Both the position numbers and the translations under genes were made by a program. DNA of 32,799 nucleotides from Alphaproteobacteria bacterium (lineage in GTDB: Bacteria > Pseudomonadota > Alphaproteobacteria > UBA11136), in assembly GCA_030739855.1 (NCBI GenBank), contig JASLYJ010000001.1, positions 70,998 through 103,796 of the forward strand. Reading direction: 5' to 3'. Position 1 is the stretch's first letter; each line of letters opens with the position of its first letter. The notes below the pieces were generated by a model. The model made no database searches and was not told the origin of the DNA. It saw only the letters and a list, made by a program, of their open reading frames with translations. Shown one piece after another: positions 8,041-15,806 of this stretch.

Positions 8041-8859
8041 TCAGGGGTTACCCTCCCGACGCTGAGTATGATGCTGAAGAACAATGGTAGCTATCTCCTC
8101 TATAGATTTACGCGTACCGTCAATGACCGGCCAACGATAGCGAGTAAAAATTTTTTGAGCGTTAACTATTTCCTTATGGACCGTCTCGATATCCGCATAG
8201 TCCGTTTCTTGATCTTGATTTAGAACATCAAGACGGTTCTTTCTAACCAGCGCGAGATGTTTTGGGTTTTTGGTCATTCCAATAATCAAGGGGGCTTTGA
8301 CCTTGAAAAGTTCTGGTGGTAGAGGATAGCCGGGGACCAAAGGAACATTAGCCGCGCTGATTCCTCGGTTGGCGAGATAAAGACAGGTGGGTGTTTTCGA
8401 GGTTCGGGAAACACCGACGAGGATTACGTCAGCTTTATCAAGGTCGGCGACGGATTGACCGTCATCATGGGCCAACACATAATTCATGGCCTCGATACGA
8501 TGGAAATATTGCGCATCCAGAATGTGTTGGTGTCCTGGTTTTCGCTGGCTTTTTAGGCCGAAAAACTTACTCATAGCGGTGATGATAGGGTCCAGCGCTG
8601 AGAGACAGGGAATATCGAGATCTATACATGTTTTTTCGAGGTGTTGCTGAAGTTGCCGGTTCACTACGGTGTAGAGAACCAAGCCGGGCTTTTTTTTAAC
8701 CTCCTTAATGACTTTGCTAAGCTCGCTTTTTGTCCTCACCAAATTCCACACGTGTTCTTTGGGTTCCACGCTTGGAAACTGGACAATACACGCACGCGCA
8801 AGTTTACCAACGGTTTCGCCCGTAGCATCAGATATCAGGTGAAGGTGAAGCGTCTCCAT
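8041..8859 (-). CDS. ppsR: PEP synthase / PPDK regulatory protein (DUF299 kinase-pyrophosphorylase)
   Basis: This family phosphorylates a Thr of phosphoenolpyruvate synthase or pyruvate phosphate dikinase using ADP and reverses it with phosphate, switching the enzyme off and on. The 272-residue protein begins with the typical HLHLISDATGETV and carries the P-loop-like GVSRTSKTPTCLYLANRG at about 149-166, then PLVPGYPLPPELF. It heads the leftward operon into maf and aroE. The upstream gap to hemE is the AT-rich predicted origin. The DUF299 gene next to hemE is the established flank of the replication origin in Caulobacter and Rickettsia. Whether the target is PpsA or PpdK cannot be told from this window. 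Confidence 0.93.
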   Translation of the reverse strand: METLHLHLISDATGETVGKLARACIVQFPSVEPKEHVWNLVRTKSELSKVIKEVKKKPGLVLYTVVNRQLQQHLEKTCIDLDIPCLSALDPIITAMSKFFGLKSQRKPGHQHILDAQYFHRIEAMNYVLAHDDGQSVADLDKADVILVGVSRTSKTPTCLYLANRGISAANVPLVPGYPLPPELFKVKAPLIIGMTKNPKHLALVRKNRLDVLNQDQETDYADIETVHKEIVNAQKIFTRYRWPVIDGTRKSIEEIATIVLQHHTQRREGNP

Positions 8860-9260
8860 GGCAAATAACGTCTGTTAGTGGTTTGTGAAAGGTGGGGGTA
8901 ATCGGATTTAAATAAGATCCTGCTGTACATTTTCCCCGTAAGAAAATTTTTTCCTATTATTAATCCCAAAAATAAAACACACGTTTTAATTTCAATAATA
9001 TCCTTAATATCTTCATTCGATTCCTTTTTTTCCCACATAATTCACTTTTTTAAGACTATTCGAATATACTCTATTCCCTTGTTTTACACCATAAAGTGGC
9101 ATTTTATTCCCATCAATTTCAATATCATCTCTATTACTCTATATCGAGAGTATGAAATGTGGAAAAGTCAAAATCCCCAGTTTCCACAGGGATTCACTAC
9201 TACAACTATTTTTCTTTTAATTTATTTATTGTTTATATAGCTCAGTATAAAACGATCTTT
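8860..9260. other. Predicted chromosomal replication origin (oriC) between ppsR and hemE
   Basis: The 401-base gap is strikingly AT-rich: line 8941-9000 has only about 11 G/C in 60 bases by eye, against well over half elsewhere. It sits between DUF299 and hemE, the location of the Caulobacter origin and of the proposed Rickettsia origin. Genes diverge from it: nearly all to the left run leftward and hemE to parB run rightward except one. DnaA-box-like sites are TTTTCCACA on the minus strand (9158-9166), GTTTCCACA (9180-9188), and weaker TTTCCCACA (9029-9037) and TTTTACACC (9082-9090). Two GATTC (GANTC-type methylation) sites lie at 9019-9023 and 9191-9195. I found no paired TTAA-N7-TTAA CtrA site. 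It must also hold promoters for ppsR and hemE. Confidence 0.7.
9158..9188. promoter_or_regulatory. Inverted pair of DnaA-box-like sites
   Basis: TGTGGAAA at 9158-9165 and TTTCCACA at 9181-9188 are perfect inverted copies separated by 15 bases. Extended by one base, the first reads TTTTCCACA on the minus strand and fits the relaxed DnaA box TTWTNCACA; the second reads GTTTCCACA with one mismatch. They lie in the AT-rich ppsR-hemE gap, on the hemE side. Confidence 0.55.
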
Positions 9261-10337
9261 ATGACATTAAAGCAAAAGACGAAACACACTTCTTCTCCCT
9301 CTAAAAAACCTATTCTCCAGGTGCTTAATGGGAAGAGTTTGAATCCACCTCCCTTTTGGTTAATGCGTCAAGCCGGACGATATCTTCCTGAATACCGAAA
9401 AGTTCGTAGCCAAGTAGAAAATTTTCTAAATCTTTGTCTCACTCCGAAACACGCCGTTGAGGTGACGCTTCAACCTATCCGGCGTTACAATATGGATGCT
9501 GCTATTCTTTTTTCAGATATCCTTATGGTACCTTATGCCTTAGGACAGAATGTGGATTTTAGGAAAAGCGAAGGACCGGTTTTAGAAAAGTTATCTAATA
9601 TTTCCAAGTTCTGTGATTTTAATATTGAAACTTTTCATCACTCCCTCGGACCGGTGTATGAAACTATTAACTTAGTAAAGGAAGAGCTGGACAATAATAC
9701 GACTCTAATCGGTTTTTGTGGAGCACCGTGGACAGTAGCTACTTATATGATAGAAGGAGGTAGTACTCGTGATTTTACTCGAGTAATGTCCTTTGCTCGT
9801 TCACAACCAGAGGCGTTCCATGGTCTCCTTTCCATTCTTATAGAAGCTTCATTTCATTACCTAAATAAACAGATAACTTCCGGAGCAGAAGTTATTCAAA
9901 TTTTTGATAGCTGGGCCGGTGTTTTGAATGAAAAAGAATTCCGGCAATGGGTTATCAAGCCCACAAAAGAAATTATTCAACGGCTTCATGTGCAGCATCC
10001 CCATATACCTGTCATCGGTTTCCCCAGACAGGCAGGACCGCTTTACACAGACTACATAAAAGAAACTGGTGTGACGGCTATAAGTCTGGACCAAACGGCT
10101 TCTGTTGCCTGGGTAGCCAAGAACATTCAACCGCTCTGTGCAGTTCAGGGGAATCTTGATCCCCGCGTGCTTGTTGCCGGTGGAGAGGCGATGCAAGAAT
10201 CTCTGCAGGAGATTCTTTCAACCTTAGGAGAGGCGCCCTTCATCTTTAATCTTGGTCATGGCATATTGCCGACCACGCCGCCGGAACATGTGGCCGAACT
10301 AACCGCTTGTATCCGCTCCTGGTCCCAGAAAACCTAG
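9261..10337 (+). CDS. hemE: Uroporphyrinogen decarboxylase
   Basis: HemE removes four carboxyl groups from uroporphyrinogen III to give coproporphyrinogen III in heme synthesis. The 358-residue protein has the invariant WLMRQAGRYLPEYR at about 33-46, the FSDILMVPYALG stretch, GFCGAPWTVATYMIEGG, IFDSWAG and the C-terminal FNLGHGILPTTPPEHV. The frame is open upstream to 9159, but that extension runs through AT-rich origin sequence, so the ATG at 9261 is preferred; it has no clear Shine-Dalgarno. The first two thirds of the gene are clearly AT-richer than its neighbours, while the end (from about 10,000) has the local composition. It leads a hemE-hemH-hemJ cluster. Confidence 0.95.
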   Translation: MTLKQKTKHTSSPSKKPILQVLNGKSLNPPPFWLMRQAGRYLPEYRKVRSQVENFLNLCLTPKHAVEVTLQPIRRYNMDAAILFSDILMVPYALGQNVDFRKSEGPVLEKLSNISKFCDFNIETFHHSLGPVYETINLVKEELDNNTTLIGFCGAPWTVATYMIEGGSTRDFTRVMSFARSQPEAFHGLLSILIEASFHYLNKQITSGAEVIQIFDSWAGVLNEKEFRQWVIKPTKEIIQRLHVQHPHIPVIGFPRQAGPLYTDYIKETGVTAISLDQTASVAWVAKNIQPLCAVQGNLDPRVLVAGGEAMQESLQEILSTLGEAPFIFNLGHGILPTTPPEHVAELTACIRSWSQKT

Positions 10338-10364
10338 GGGGCATACCGCAGGGACACTTGGGGA

Positions 10365-11423
10365 ATGACTCGGAAGAAAATCGCGGTAGTGCTTTTTAAT
10401 CTCGGAGGTCCTGACAATAGAGACTCCGTCAAGCCGTTCCTCTTCAATCTTTTCAATGACCCAGATATCCTGGGCATATCCTGGCCCCTGCGCCCGTTGA
10501 TCGCGGGCCTTATTTCTTCCTTACGAGCGCCCACAGCACGAAAGATCTATGCCCACCTAGGGGGCAGCTCCCCACTTCTCGCCAACACCAAGGCCCAATC
10601 AAATGCCCTTTCTCGCCTGTTGAACGAGGAAGAAGATGAATACCAGGTTTTTGTGGTCATGCGCTATTGGCATCCAAGAAGCGATGAAACCGCGCGGCAG
10701 ATTCAGGACTTTGCACCTCACCGCATAATTCTTCTTCCCCTCTATCCGCAATTCTCAAAAACCACCACAGGATCGTCCTGCAAAGATTGGAAACGGGCCG
10801 CGCGAAAAATAGGACTGGATGTACCCACAACGACCATCTGCTGCTATCCCACAGTGCCTGGACTGATCGCCGCGCAGAAAGAACAGGTGAAGCAGGCCCT
10901 GTGCGGACTTCAGCTAGACAGCGCGCCGCGCAGCCGACCGCGGGTCCTGTTTTCCGCCCATGGTTTACCGAAACGCACGGTGGCTGGCGGCGACCCCTAT
11001 CAGTGGCAGGTAGAACAAACGGTAGCGCGGATCGTGGTTGAGCTTAAAGACACGCCAGATGTGCCGGATTTTGACGGCATTGTCTGTTATCAGAGCCGGG
11101 TCGGACCGATGGAATGGATTGGCCCCCCCACCACGGGCGAACTCACACGTGCGGGCAAAGACGGAGTGCCGGTCATTGTGGTCCCCATTGCCTTCGTTTC
11201 AGAACATGCGGAAACTCTGGTGGAGCTCGATGTGGAATACCGTCGCTTTGCTCAAGAACAGGGCGTGACAACCTATATACGTCTTCCCGCCGTCGGAGTC
11301 TCTGCCCCCTTTATTGGAGCCTTGAAAGATTTGATAAAAGAGGCGGCGGGCAGTGACACTTCCTTGCGTTCTTGTGAGGGTTTGCGACTCTGCCCGCAAG
11401 AATTTGCTCATTGTTTGCAATGA
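10365..11423 (+). CDS. hemH: Ferrochelatase
   Basis: HemH inserts Fe2+ into protoporphyrin IX to make heme. The protein starts KIAVVLFNLGGPDNRDSVKPFLFNLFNDP, a family hallmark, and continues with HLGGSSPLL, MRYWHP, ILLPLYPQFSKTTTGS, the catalytic-His motif FSAHGLPKRTV (about residue 190), YQSRVGPMEWIGPPT and the acidic-His motif FVSEHAETLVELDVEY. Length 352 is normal. It follows hemE by 27 bases, and hemJ begins 16 bases after its stop, so the three are probably co-transcribed. Confidence 0.96.
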   Translation: MTRKKIAVVLFNLGGPDNRDSVKPFLFNLFNDPDILGISWPLRPLIAGLISSLRAPTARKIYAHLGGSSPLLANTKAQSNALSRLLNEEEDEYQVFVVMRYWHPRSDETARQIQDFAPHRIILLPLYPQFSKTTTGSSCKDWKRAARKIGLDVPTTTICCYPTVPGLIAAQKEQVKQALCGLQLDSAPRSRPRVLFSAHGLPKRTVAGGDPYQWQVEQTVARIVVELKDTPDVPDFDGIVCYQSRVGPMEWIGPPTTGELTRAGKDGVPVIVVPIAFVSEHAETLVELDVEYRRFAQEQGVTTYIRLPAVGVSAPFIGALKDLIKEAAGSDTSLRSCEGLRLCPQEFAHCLQ

Positions 11424-11439
11424 AGGAAAAGAAGAAATT

Positions 11440-11889
11440 ATGATGGAATTCTTGGTCGAGCTCTACCAGTGGAACAAAGCGCTGCATATCATCGGAGTAA
11501 TTTCTTGGATGGCGGCGCTTCTCTACCTGCCGCGGCTCTACGTTTATCATTGTGACGCCGAACCAGGGTCCCAGGTTTCGGAGATGCTTAAAACCATGGA
11601 GCGGCGGCTGCTCAAGGTGATCATGACTCCAGCCATGGTTTTTGCTCTTATCTTCGGAGCTCTACTGCTGTTAACGTCTGGCATGGGGGGTTGGGGTACG
11701 TTTTGGCTGTACCTGAAGCTGATCTTTGTAACAGGGCTGTTACTGTTTCACGGTTTTTTGGCGCGGTGGCGCAAAGAATTTGAGATCGATGCCAACCGGC
11801 GCCCAGCCCGCTTCTATCGTGTCGCCAACGAAATTCCTACGTTGCTGATGATCATCATTGTCATCTTAGTGGTGATCAAGCCGTCTTGA
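11440..11889 (+). CDS. hemJ: Protoporphyrinogen IX oxidase, HemJ type
   Basis: HemJ is the membrane protoporphyrinogen oxidase of most alphaproteobacteria and cyanobacteria, supplying protoporphyrin IX to ferrochelatase. The 149-residue protein is of family length and has four membrane segments. The first contains WNKALHIIGVISWMAALLYLP with the conserved His at 16, followed by RLYVYH; MERRLLKVIMTPAMVFALIFG forms the second; the C-terminus has FYRVANEIPTLLMIIIVILVVIKP. The ATG at 11440 (or 11443) is preceded by an AAGGAAAAGAAG purine-rich site. Location beside hemH and hemE supports the function. The frame is open further upstream inside hemH, which is not used. Confidence 0.93.
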   Translation: MMEFLVELYQWNKALHIIGVISWMAALLYLPRLYVYHCDAEPGSQVSEMLKTMERRLLKVIMTPAMVFALIFGALLLLTSGMGGWGTFWLYLKLIFVTGLLLFHGFLARWRKEFEIDANRRPARFYRVANEIPTLLMIIIVILVVIKPS

Positions 11890-12132
11890 TGCCACCAAGA
11901 AAACAAACCTTAAGCGCAACCTGAGGGAATCTTTGTTTGACTTGATTTCTTCTGTCGGGTAAGTCACAGAGGATCTTATCCGATATTTGCACCCCCCACT
12001 TGCTTCGGGCTTCTCTCGCAAGCCCCTCCATCTCTGGACGTTCGCAGCCGACAGTCTGGCAAAACCCTACCCTTCGGCGCTTCTTCGTCTCCTTCCAGCC
12101 TTTCTTTCTGACTCTAGCATCAGAATCGAACC
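11890..12132 (+). promoter_or_regulatory. Structured, C-rich leader of rho
   Basis: The 243 bases before rho include, from about 11985 onward, a C- and pyrimidine-rich, G-poor tract like a Rho-utilisation site, as expected if Rho represses its own gene by early termination (known for E. coli rho). Two hairpins compete within it: CTTGC (11999-12003) with GCAAG (12018-12022), and GGGCTT (12007-12012) with AAGCCC (12020-12025). A further 7-base inverted repeat AAACAAA (11901-11907) / TTTGTTT (11932-11938) follows hemJ. A TTGACT hexamer lies at 11937-11942 but no good -10 matches it. Confidence 0.4.
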
Positions 12133-13389
12133 ATGCATCTTCAAGAACTTAAGTCCAAACCCCCAGGTGATCTGCTCGCTTTTGCCGAGGAGCTGGAAAT
12201 AGAAAACGCCAGCAACCTGCGCAAACAGGACATGATGTTCGCTATCCTCAAGAGGCTAGCAGACAACGACACCTCCATTTACGGAGATGGTGTCCTTGAG
12301 GCGCTTCAAGACGGATTCGGTTTTCTGCGCTCCCCAGAGGCCAACTATCTTCCTGGTCCTGGCGATATTTATGTCTCGCCAAACCAAATCCGCCGTTTCG
12401 GACTGCGCACCGGTGATACTGTAGAAGGAGAAATTCGCGCACCCAAAGAAAGCGAACGCTATTTCGCACTTCTCAAGGTCAACAAAATCAATTTTGCAGA
12501 GCCGGGAAAGGTCAAGCACCGCATCAATTTTGATAATCTGACCCCGCTTTATCCCGAAGAACATCTGCAAATGGAAATGAAGGACCCCACCCTGAAGGAT
12601 CCCACCGCACGCATCCTCGATCTGATTACGCCCATGGGGAAAGGACAGCGTGCGCTCATCGTATCGCCCCCGCGAGTGGGCAAGACCATGATGTTGCAAA
12701 ATATCGCCCATGCCGTCACAGCCAACCATTCCGAGGCTTATCTCATCGTCCTTCTTATTGACGAAAGACCCGAGGAAGTCACCGATATGAAACGCTCGGT
12801 AAACGGGGAGGTTATCAGCTCCACATTCGATGAACCCGCCACGCGCCATGTACAGGTGGCCGATATGGTTATTTCTAAAGCCAAACGTCTTGTGGAACAC
12901 AAGCGCGACGTGGTGATCCTTCTCGACTCCATTACCCGTTTGGCACGAGCTTACAATACCGTGGTGCCAAGCTCTGGTAAGGTGTTGACAGGTGGCGTTG
13001 ACTCGAACGCTCTGCAGCGGCCAAAACGTTTTTTCGGTGCTGCCAGAAATGTAGAGGAAGGGGGGTCTCTCACCATCATCGGCACGGCCCTGATTGACAC
13101 CGGCTCACGGATGGATGAAGTGATTTTTGAGGAATTCAAGGGCACTGGCAATTCAGAGATCATCCTCGATCGCAAGCTGGCCGACAAACGCACCTTCCCC
13201 GCCATAGACGTCACCAAGTCGGGCACTCGAAAGGAAGAGCTGCTTGTGGACAAGGATACACTGGCAAAAATGTGGGTACTGCGCCGAATTCTCATGCCTA
13301 TGGGGACCACTGATGCCATGGATTTCCTCATGAGCAAACTGAAGGAAACCAAAACCAACAGTGATTTTTTCGATTCTATGAACAATTGA
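12133..13389 (+). CDS. rho: Transcription termination factor Rho
   Basis: Rho is a hexameric RNA helicase that ends transcription at C-rich untranslated RNA. The 418-residue protein has the short form without insertion. The Rho N-terminal helix bundle starts [15 protein letters not shown]; the cold-shock RNA-binding fold carries [23 protein letters not shown]; the ATPase core has the Walker [12 protein letters not shown] (about 179-189), [14 protein letters not shown], the Walker B region [16 protein letters not shown] and the [22 protein letters not shown]-loop segments. It starts with ATG; no strong Shine-Dalgarno is visible. It follows the heme genes with a 243-base leader and ends before a convergent alkyltransferase gene. 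Confidence 0.98.
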   Translation: MHLQELKSKPPGDLLAFAEELEIENASNLRKQDMMFAILKRLADNDTSIYGDGVLEALQDGFGFLRSPEANYLPGPGDIYVSPNQIRRFGLRTGDTVEGEIRAPKESERYFALLKVNKINFAEPGKVKHRINFDNLTPLYPEEHLQMEMKDPTLKDPTARILDLITPMGKGQRALIVSPPRVGKTMMLQNIAHAVTANHSEAYLIVLLIDERPEEVTDMKRSVNGEVISSTFDEPATRHVQVADMVISKAKRLVEHKRDVVILLDSITRLARAYNTVVPSSGKVLTGGVDSNALQRPKRFFGAARNVEEGGSLTIIGTALIDTGSRMDEVIFEEFKGTGNSEIILDRKLADKRTFPAIDVTKSGTRKEELLVDKDTLAKMWVLRRILMPMGTTDAMDFLMSKLKETKTNSDFFDSMNN

Positions 13390-13426
13390 TTAACAAACTA
13401 AGAACAACTCACACCCGGATCGCAAT

Positions 13427-13894
13427 CTAGAACACTAACTGCCCCTCTAAACTCAACAGTTGCTGTTTGGTAGAGGCCCCCTCTCCGCCAGTAAAACCAC
13501 CCAATGTGCCGCTCTTCCTTATCACCCGATGACAGGGAATTAAAATGAGGAAGGGGTTTTTCCCCGCTGCCATTCCCACCGCACGCGGTGCCGTGTACAG
13601 CTCCCGAGCGATGGAGTCGTAACATCTGGTTTCCCCAAAAGGAATTTTGGCAATGGCCCGCCAGACGGATTGCTGAAATTGAGTTCCTTGAGGTTTGATG
13701 GGAAGATCAAATATCCGGCGTTTTCCTTGGAAGTATTCTTCCATTTGCTGTGCCGCACTTTTCAACAACGGACTGAAGGAAGCGTTGACGGGTTGCTTAG
13801 GCCCCTTGGGACACCAAGTTACGGCGGAGATCAAACCGGCTTGTTCTCTGATCACAAGCATGCCCGGGGATATATCAAGGACGATTGCATTCAT
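13427..13894 (-). CDS. ogt: Methylated-DNA--[protein]-cysteine S-methyltransferase
   Basis: This suicide repair protein moves alkyl groups from O6-alkylguanine to its own cysteine. The 155-residue protein has the C-terminal DNA-binding and active-site domain: FQQSVWRAIAKIPFGETRCYDSIARE, RAVGMAAGKNPF and the active-site LIPCHRVI with Cys at 121, then GGFTGGEGASTKQQLLSLE. The N-terminal half is short and divergent, as usual. It runs leftward between rho and mnmE, against the surrounding gene direction, 37 bases from the end of rho. The symbol could equally be written ada-type C-terminal domain or mgt; no Ada N-terminal domain is present. Confidence 0.93.
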   Translation of the reverse strand: MNAIVLDISPGMLVIREQAGLISAVTWCPKGPKQPVNASFSPLLKSAAQQMEEYFQGKRRIFDLPIKPQGTQFQQSVWRAIAKIPFGETRCYDSIARELYTAPRAVGMAAGKNPFLILIPCHRVIRKSGTLGGFTGGEGASTKQQLLSLEGQLVF

Positions 13895-14199
13895 GACAGT
13901 ATGCCTTCAAGACAGTCTTTCGGCGCCCTAGTATCAGTGACCGAAGACAGGCAACTCGAGGGGCTACAGACGTAGGCCGTGGACTTCGCGCTGATCATTT
14001 CCTTTCCATTTGGCGGATGAGTGGCTGGCCGAGCACCCAGGTCCTCGTAAACGCCTATCGCTATATTGGGCAAAGAGAGAAGGGCGTCTCAACCTTAAAA
14101 TTCCCGGGAACGCTTATCTATGCTTGTCCTCGCAATGGTTTTACTCCCACCCATATGATAGATTTACCTGGTATGGTCCCGTGAAATGACCCATCCCTA
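13895..14199. other. Intergenic region ogt / mnmE
   Basis: This 305-base divergent gap must carry promoters for ogt and mnmE. A TATGAT hexamer (14154-14159) could be an mnmE -10 element, but no matching -35 is evident. A 60-codon leftward frame (13891-14073, TTG start) ends in an ATGA overlap with ogt but resembles nothing I know and is not annotated as a gene. No RNA gene or repeat is seen. Confidence 0.4.
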
Positions 14200-15651
14200 G
14201 TGACGACTCAAACCATATACGCGCCTTGTAGTGGCCGGGGACAGGCCGCTATCGTTGTGATCCGCCTCTCTGGGGGTCAGGCAGGGACGGTAGTGTCTGC
14301 CCTCACCGGCGGTGAGCCGCCCCCTTCCCGTCAGGCACGACTGCGGCGGATATGTGATCCTGTCTCGGGAGAGGAAATCGACCGCGGCTTGGTAGTCTGG
14401 TTCCCCGCTCCCCACAGCTTCACCGGGGAAGATATGGCGGAGTTGCACCTGCATGGCAGCGGAGCTGTGACTGCGCGTATCATGGAGATTCTTTCCCAAC
14501 AGCCACACATGTGCCTAGCTGAGGCCGGTGAGTTTACCCGGCGTGCCTTTGAAAACGGGAAAATAGATTTAACCTCGGCGGAAGGAATCGCCGACCTTGT
14601 AGCGGCCGAGACCGAGGCCCAGCGCGTCCAAGCTCTGAGGCAGATGGAAGGGGCTCTGGGGCGGCACTATGAATCTTGGCGCTCGAAATTAGTCACAGCC
14701 CTAGCACATATGGAAGCCGGTATAGATTTCTCCGATGAGGACCTCCCCCCTCGCCTCATGGCACGGAATTTTGACGATATTTTGATGGTTTATAATGAAA
14801 TAACACAACATCTTGATGATAAATGCCGGGGTGAACGTTTGCGTGAAGGAATTTGCGTCACCATTTTAGGCCCCCCCAATGTAGGGAAATCTAGCCTGCT
14901 CAACGCTCTTGCACAAAAAGACGCAGCCATCGTAACGTCCACCTCCGGCACTACGCGGGATGTGATTGAGGTGCATCTGGACCTCGGCGGCTATCCCGTG
15001 ACCCTAGTAGACACAGCGGGGCTGCGTGCCTCCACCGACGAAGTTGAAAATGAAGGCGTACGCCGCGCCGTTGAAAAAGCCCGCAAGGCCGACATAAAAC
15101 TGGTAGTGATTTCTCCGGATGTGTCGCCCACTCATTGCGAAGAAGCCTTGCGATTCTGTGATGGGGAGGCGTTGCTTCTTCTGAATAAGAACGATTTGCT
15201 TCCCGATTTTCCCGAATTTGAATTTCCGCTGGGACGGCAAAGCTATGAAACTCGGGGAAACATTTCCATGAGCGTCAAAACCGGCGCCGGCCTTCCCCAA
15301 TTGTTCGAATGCCTTGAAAACCGCTTCCGCGAATGGTTTTCCCACCTTTCGTCAGAAACTCCAAGTCTGACCCGCCACCGCCACCGCCAAGCCCTGGAAG
15401 AATGCCAGGCTTGTCTAGCGCGAGTCCTCGACAGAATGAAAAGTGAGGCAATTCCTGAAAAAACAGCCTTTGCTGGCGCGGACGGCGCCTCTCTTGACCA
15501 CGCTTCTACGGCGCCGCAGGGGCCCGTGGATGGGGAGCTGGCGGCTGAGGATTTGCGTCTAGCCACGCGGTGTCTCGGGAGGATTACCGGGCGTGTGGAC
15601 GTGGAGGACGTTCTGGACGTGATTTTCAGTGATTTCTGTATCGGAAAATAG
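14200..15651 (+). CDS. mnmE: tRNA uridine-5-carboxymethylaminomethyl(34) synthesis GTPase MnmE
   Basis: MnmE works with MnmG to modify U34 in the wobble position of several tRNAs. The N-terminal tetrahydrofolate-binding domain starts with TIYAPCSGRGQAAIVVIRLSG; a helical domain holds the inserted GTPase with G1 GPPNVGKSSLLNAL (about 224-237), G2/G3 SGTTRDVIE and DTAGLR, and G4 NKND; the C-terminus ends in the catalytic FCIGK (Cys 480). Start is GTG at 14200. At 483 residues it is somewhat long: a loop of about 25 residues rich in Ala, Ser and Gly (PEKTAFAGADGASLDHAST...) sits just before the AAEDLRLATRCLGRITGR helix, where relatives are short. It is followed by mnmG at 155 bases. Confidence 0.96.
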   Translation: MTTQTIYAPCSGRGQAAIVVIRLSGGQAGTVVSALTGGEPPPSRQARLRRICDPVSGEEIDRGLVVWFPAPHSFTGEDMAELHLHGSGAVTARIMEILSQQPHMCLAEAGEFTRRAFENGKIDLTSAEGIADLVAAETEAQRVQALRQMEGALGRHYESWRSKLVTALAHMEAGIDFSDEDLPPRLMARNFDDILMVYNEITQHLDDKCRGERLREGICVTILGPPNVGKSSLLNALAQKDAAIVTSTSGTTRDVIEVHLDLGGYPVTLVDTAGLRASTDEVENEGVRRAVEKARKADIKLVVISPDVSPTHCEEALRFCDGEALLLLNKNDLLPDFPEFEFPLGRQSYETRGNISMSVKTGAGLPQLFECLENRFREWFSHLSSETPSLTRHRHRQALEECQACLARVLDRMKSEAIPEKTAFAGADGASLDHASTAPQGPVDGELAAEDLRLATRCLGRITGRVDVEDVLDVIFSDFCIGK

Positions 15652-15806
15652 ACCTCCATGTGTTGCGACCAAATACGGACAGATTTTTGCGGTGGTGTTG
15701 CACGTGAAGCAGTAAGCTCGACTCCTCATTTTTTGAGAAGAAGTCTTCTTTTCGCAAAGATAGATAACAGAAGCAAAAATCCACGGCTAAGGCCGGCAAT
15801 CTTATC
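15652..15806 (+). promoter_or_regulatory. mnmE-mnmG spacer
   Basis: The 155-base spacer holds a degenerate parS (15696-15711, listed separately) and a near-perfect palindrome AAGAAG-T-CTTCTT (15737-15749). No convincing promoter pair was found. Confidence 0.3.
15696..15711. promoter_or_regulatory. Degenerate parS-like site
   Basis: TGTTGCACGTGAAGCA matches the 16-base parS consensus TGTTTCACGTGAAACA at 14 positions, with the CACGTG core intact. It lies in the non-coding mnmE-mnmG spacer, 2.26 kb from the perfect parS in rsmG, so a second weaker ParB loading site is plausible. Confidence 0.6.

Noticed and set aside
8746-8760. ACACGTGT palindrome in ppsR as a parS site
   Set aside because: Only the CACGTG core resembles parS; the flanking positions do not match.
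8835-9038. 67-codon leftward frame in the predicted origin
   Set aside because: Its composition follows from AT-rich DNA, and it overlaps the start of ppsR; no family likeness.
11987-12202. 71-codon frame in the rho leader overlapping the rho start
   Set aside because: It needs a TTG start without a ribosome binding site and its protein is Pro/Ser/Leu-rich from the C-rich DNA; a leader peptide cannot be excluded but is not supported.
13891-14073. 60-codon leftward frame overlapping the ogt start as ATGA
   Set aside because: The overlap looks like coupling, but the frame needs a TTG start, has no ribosome binding site and shows no known motif.
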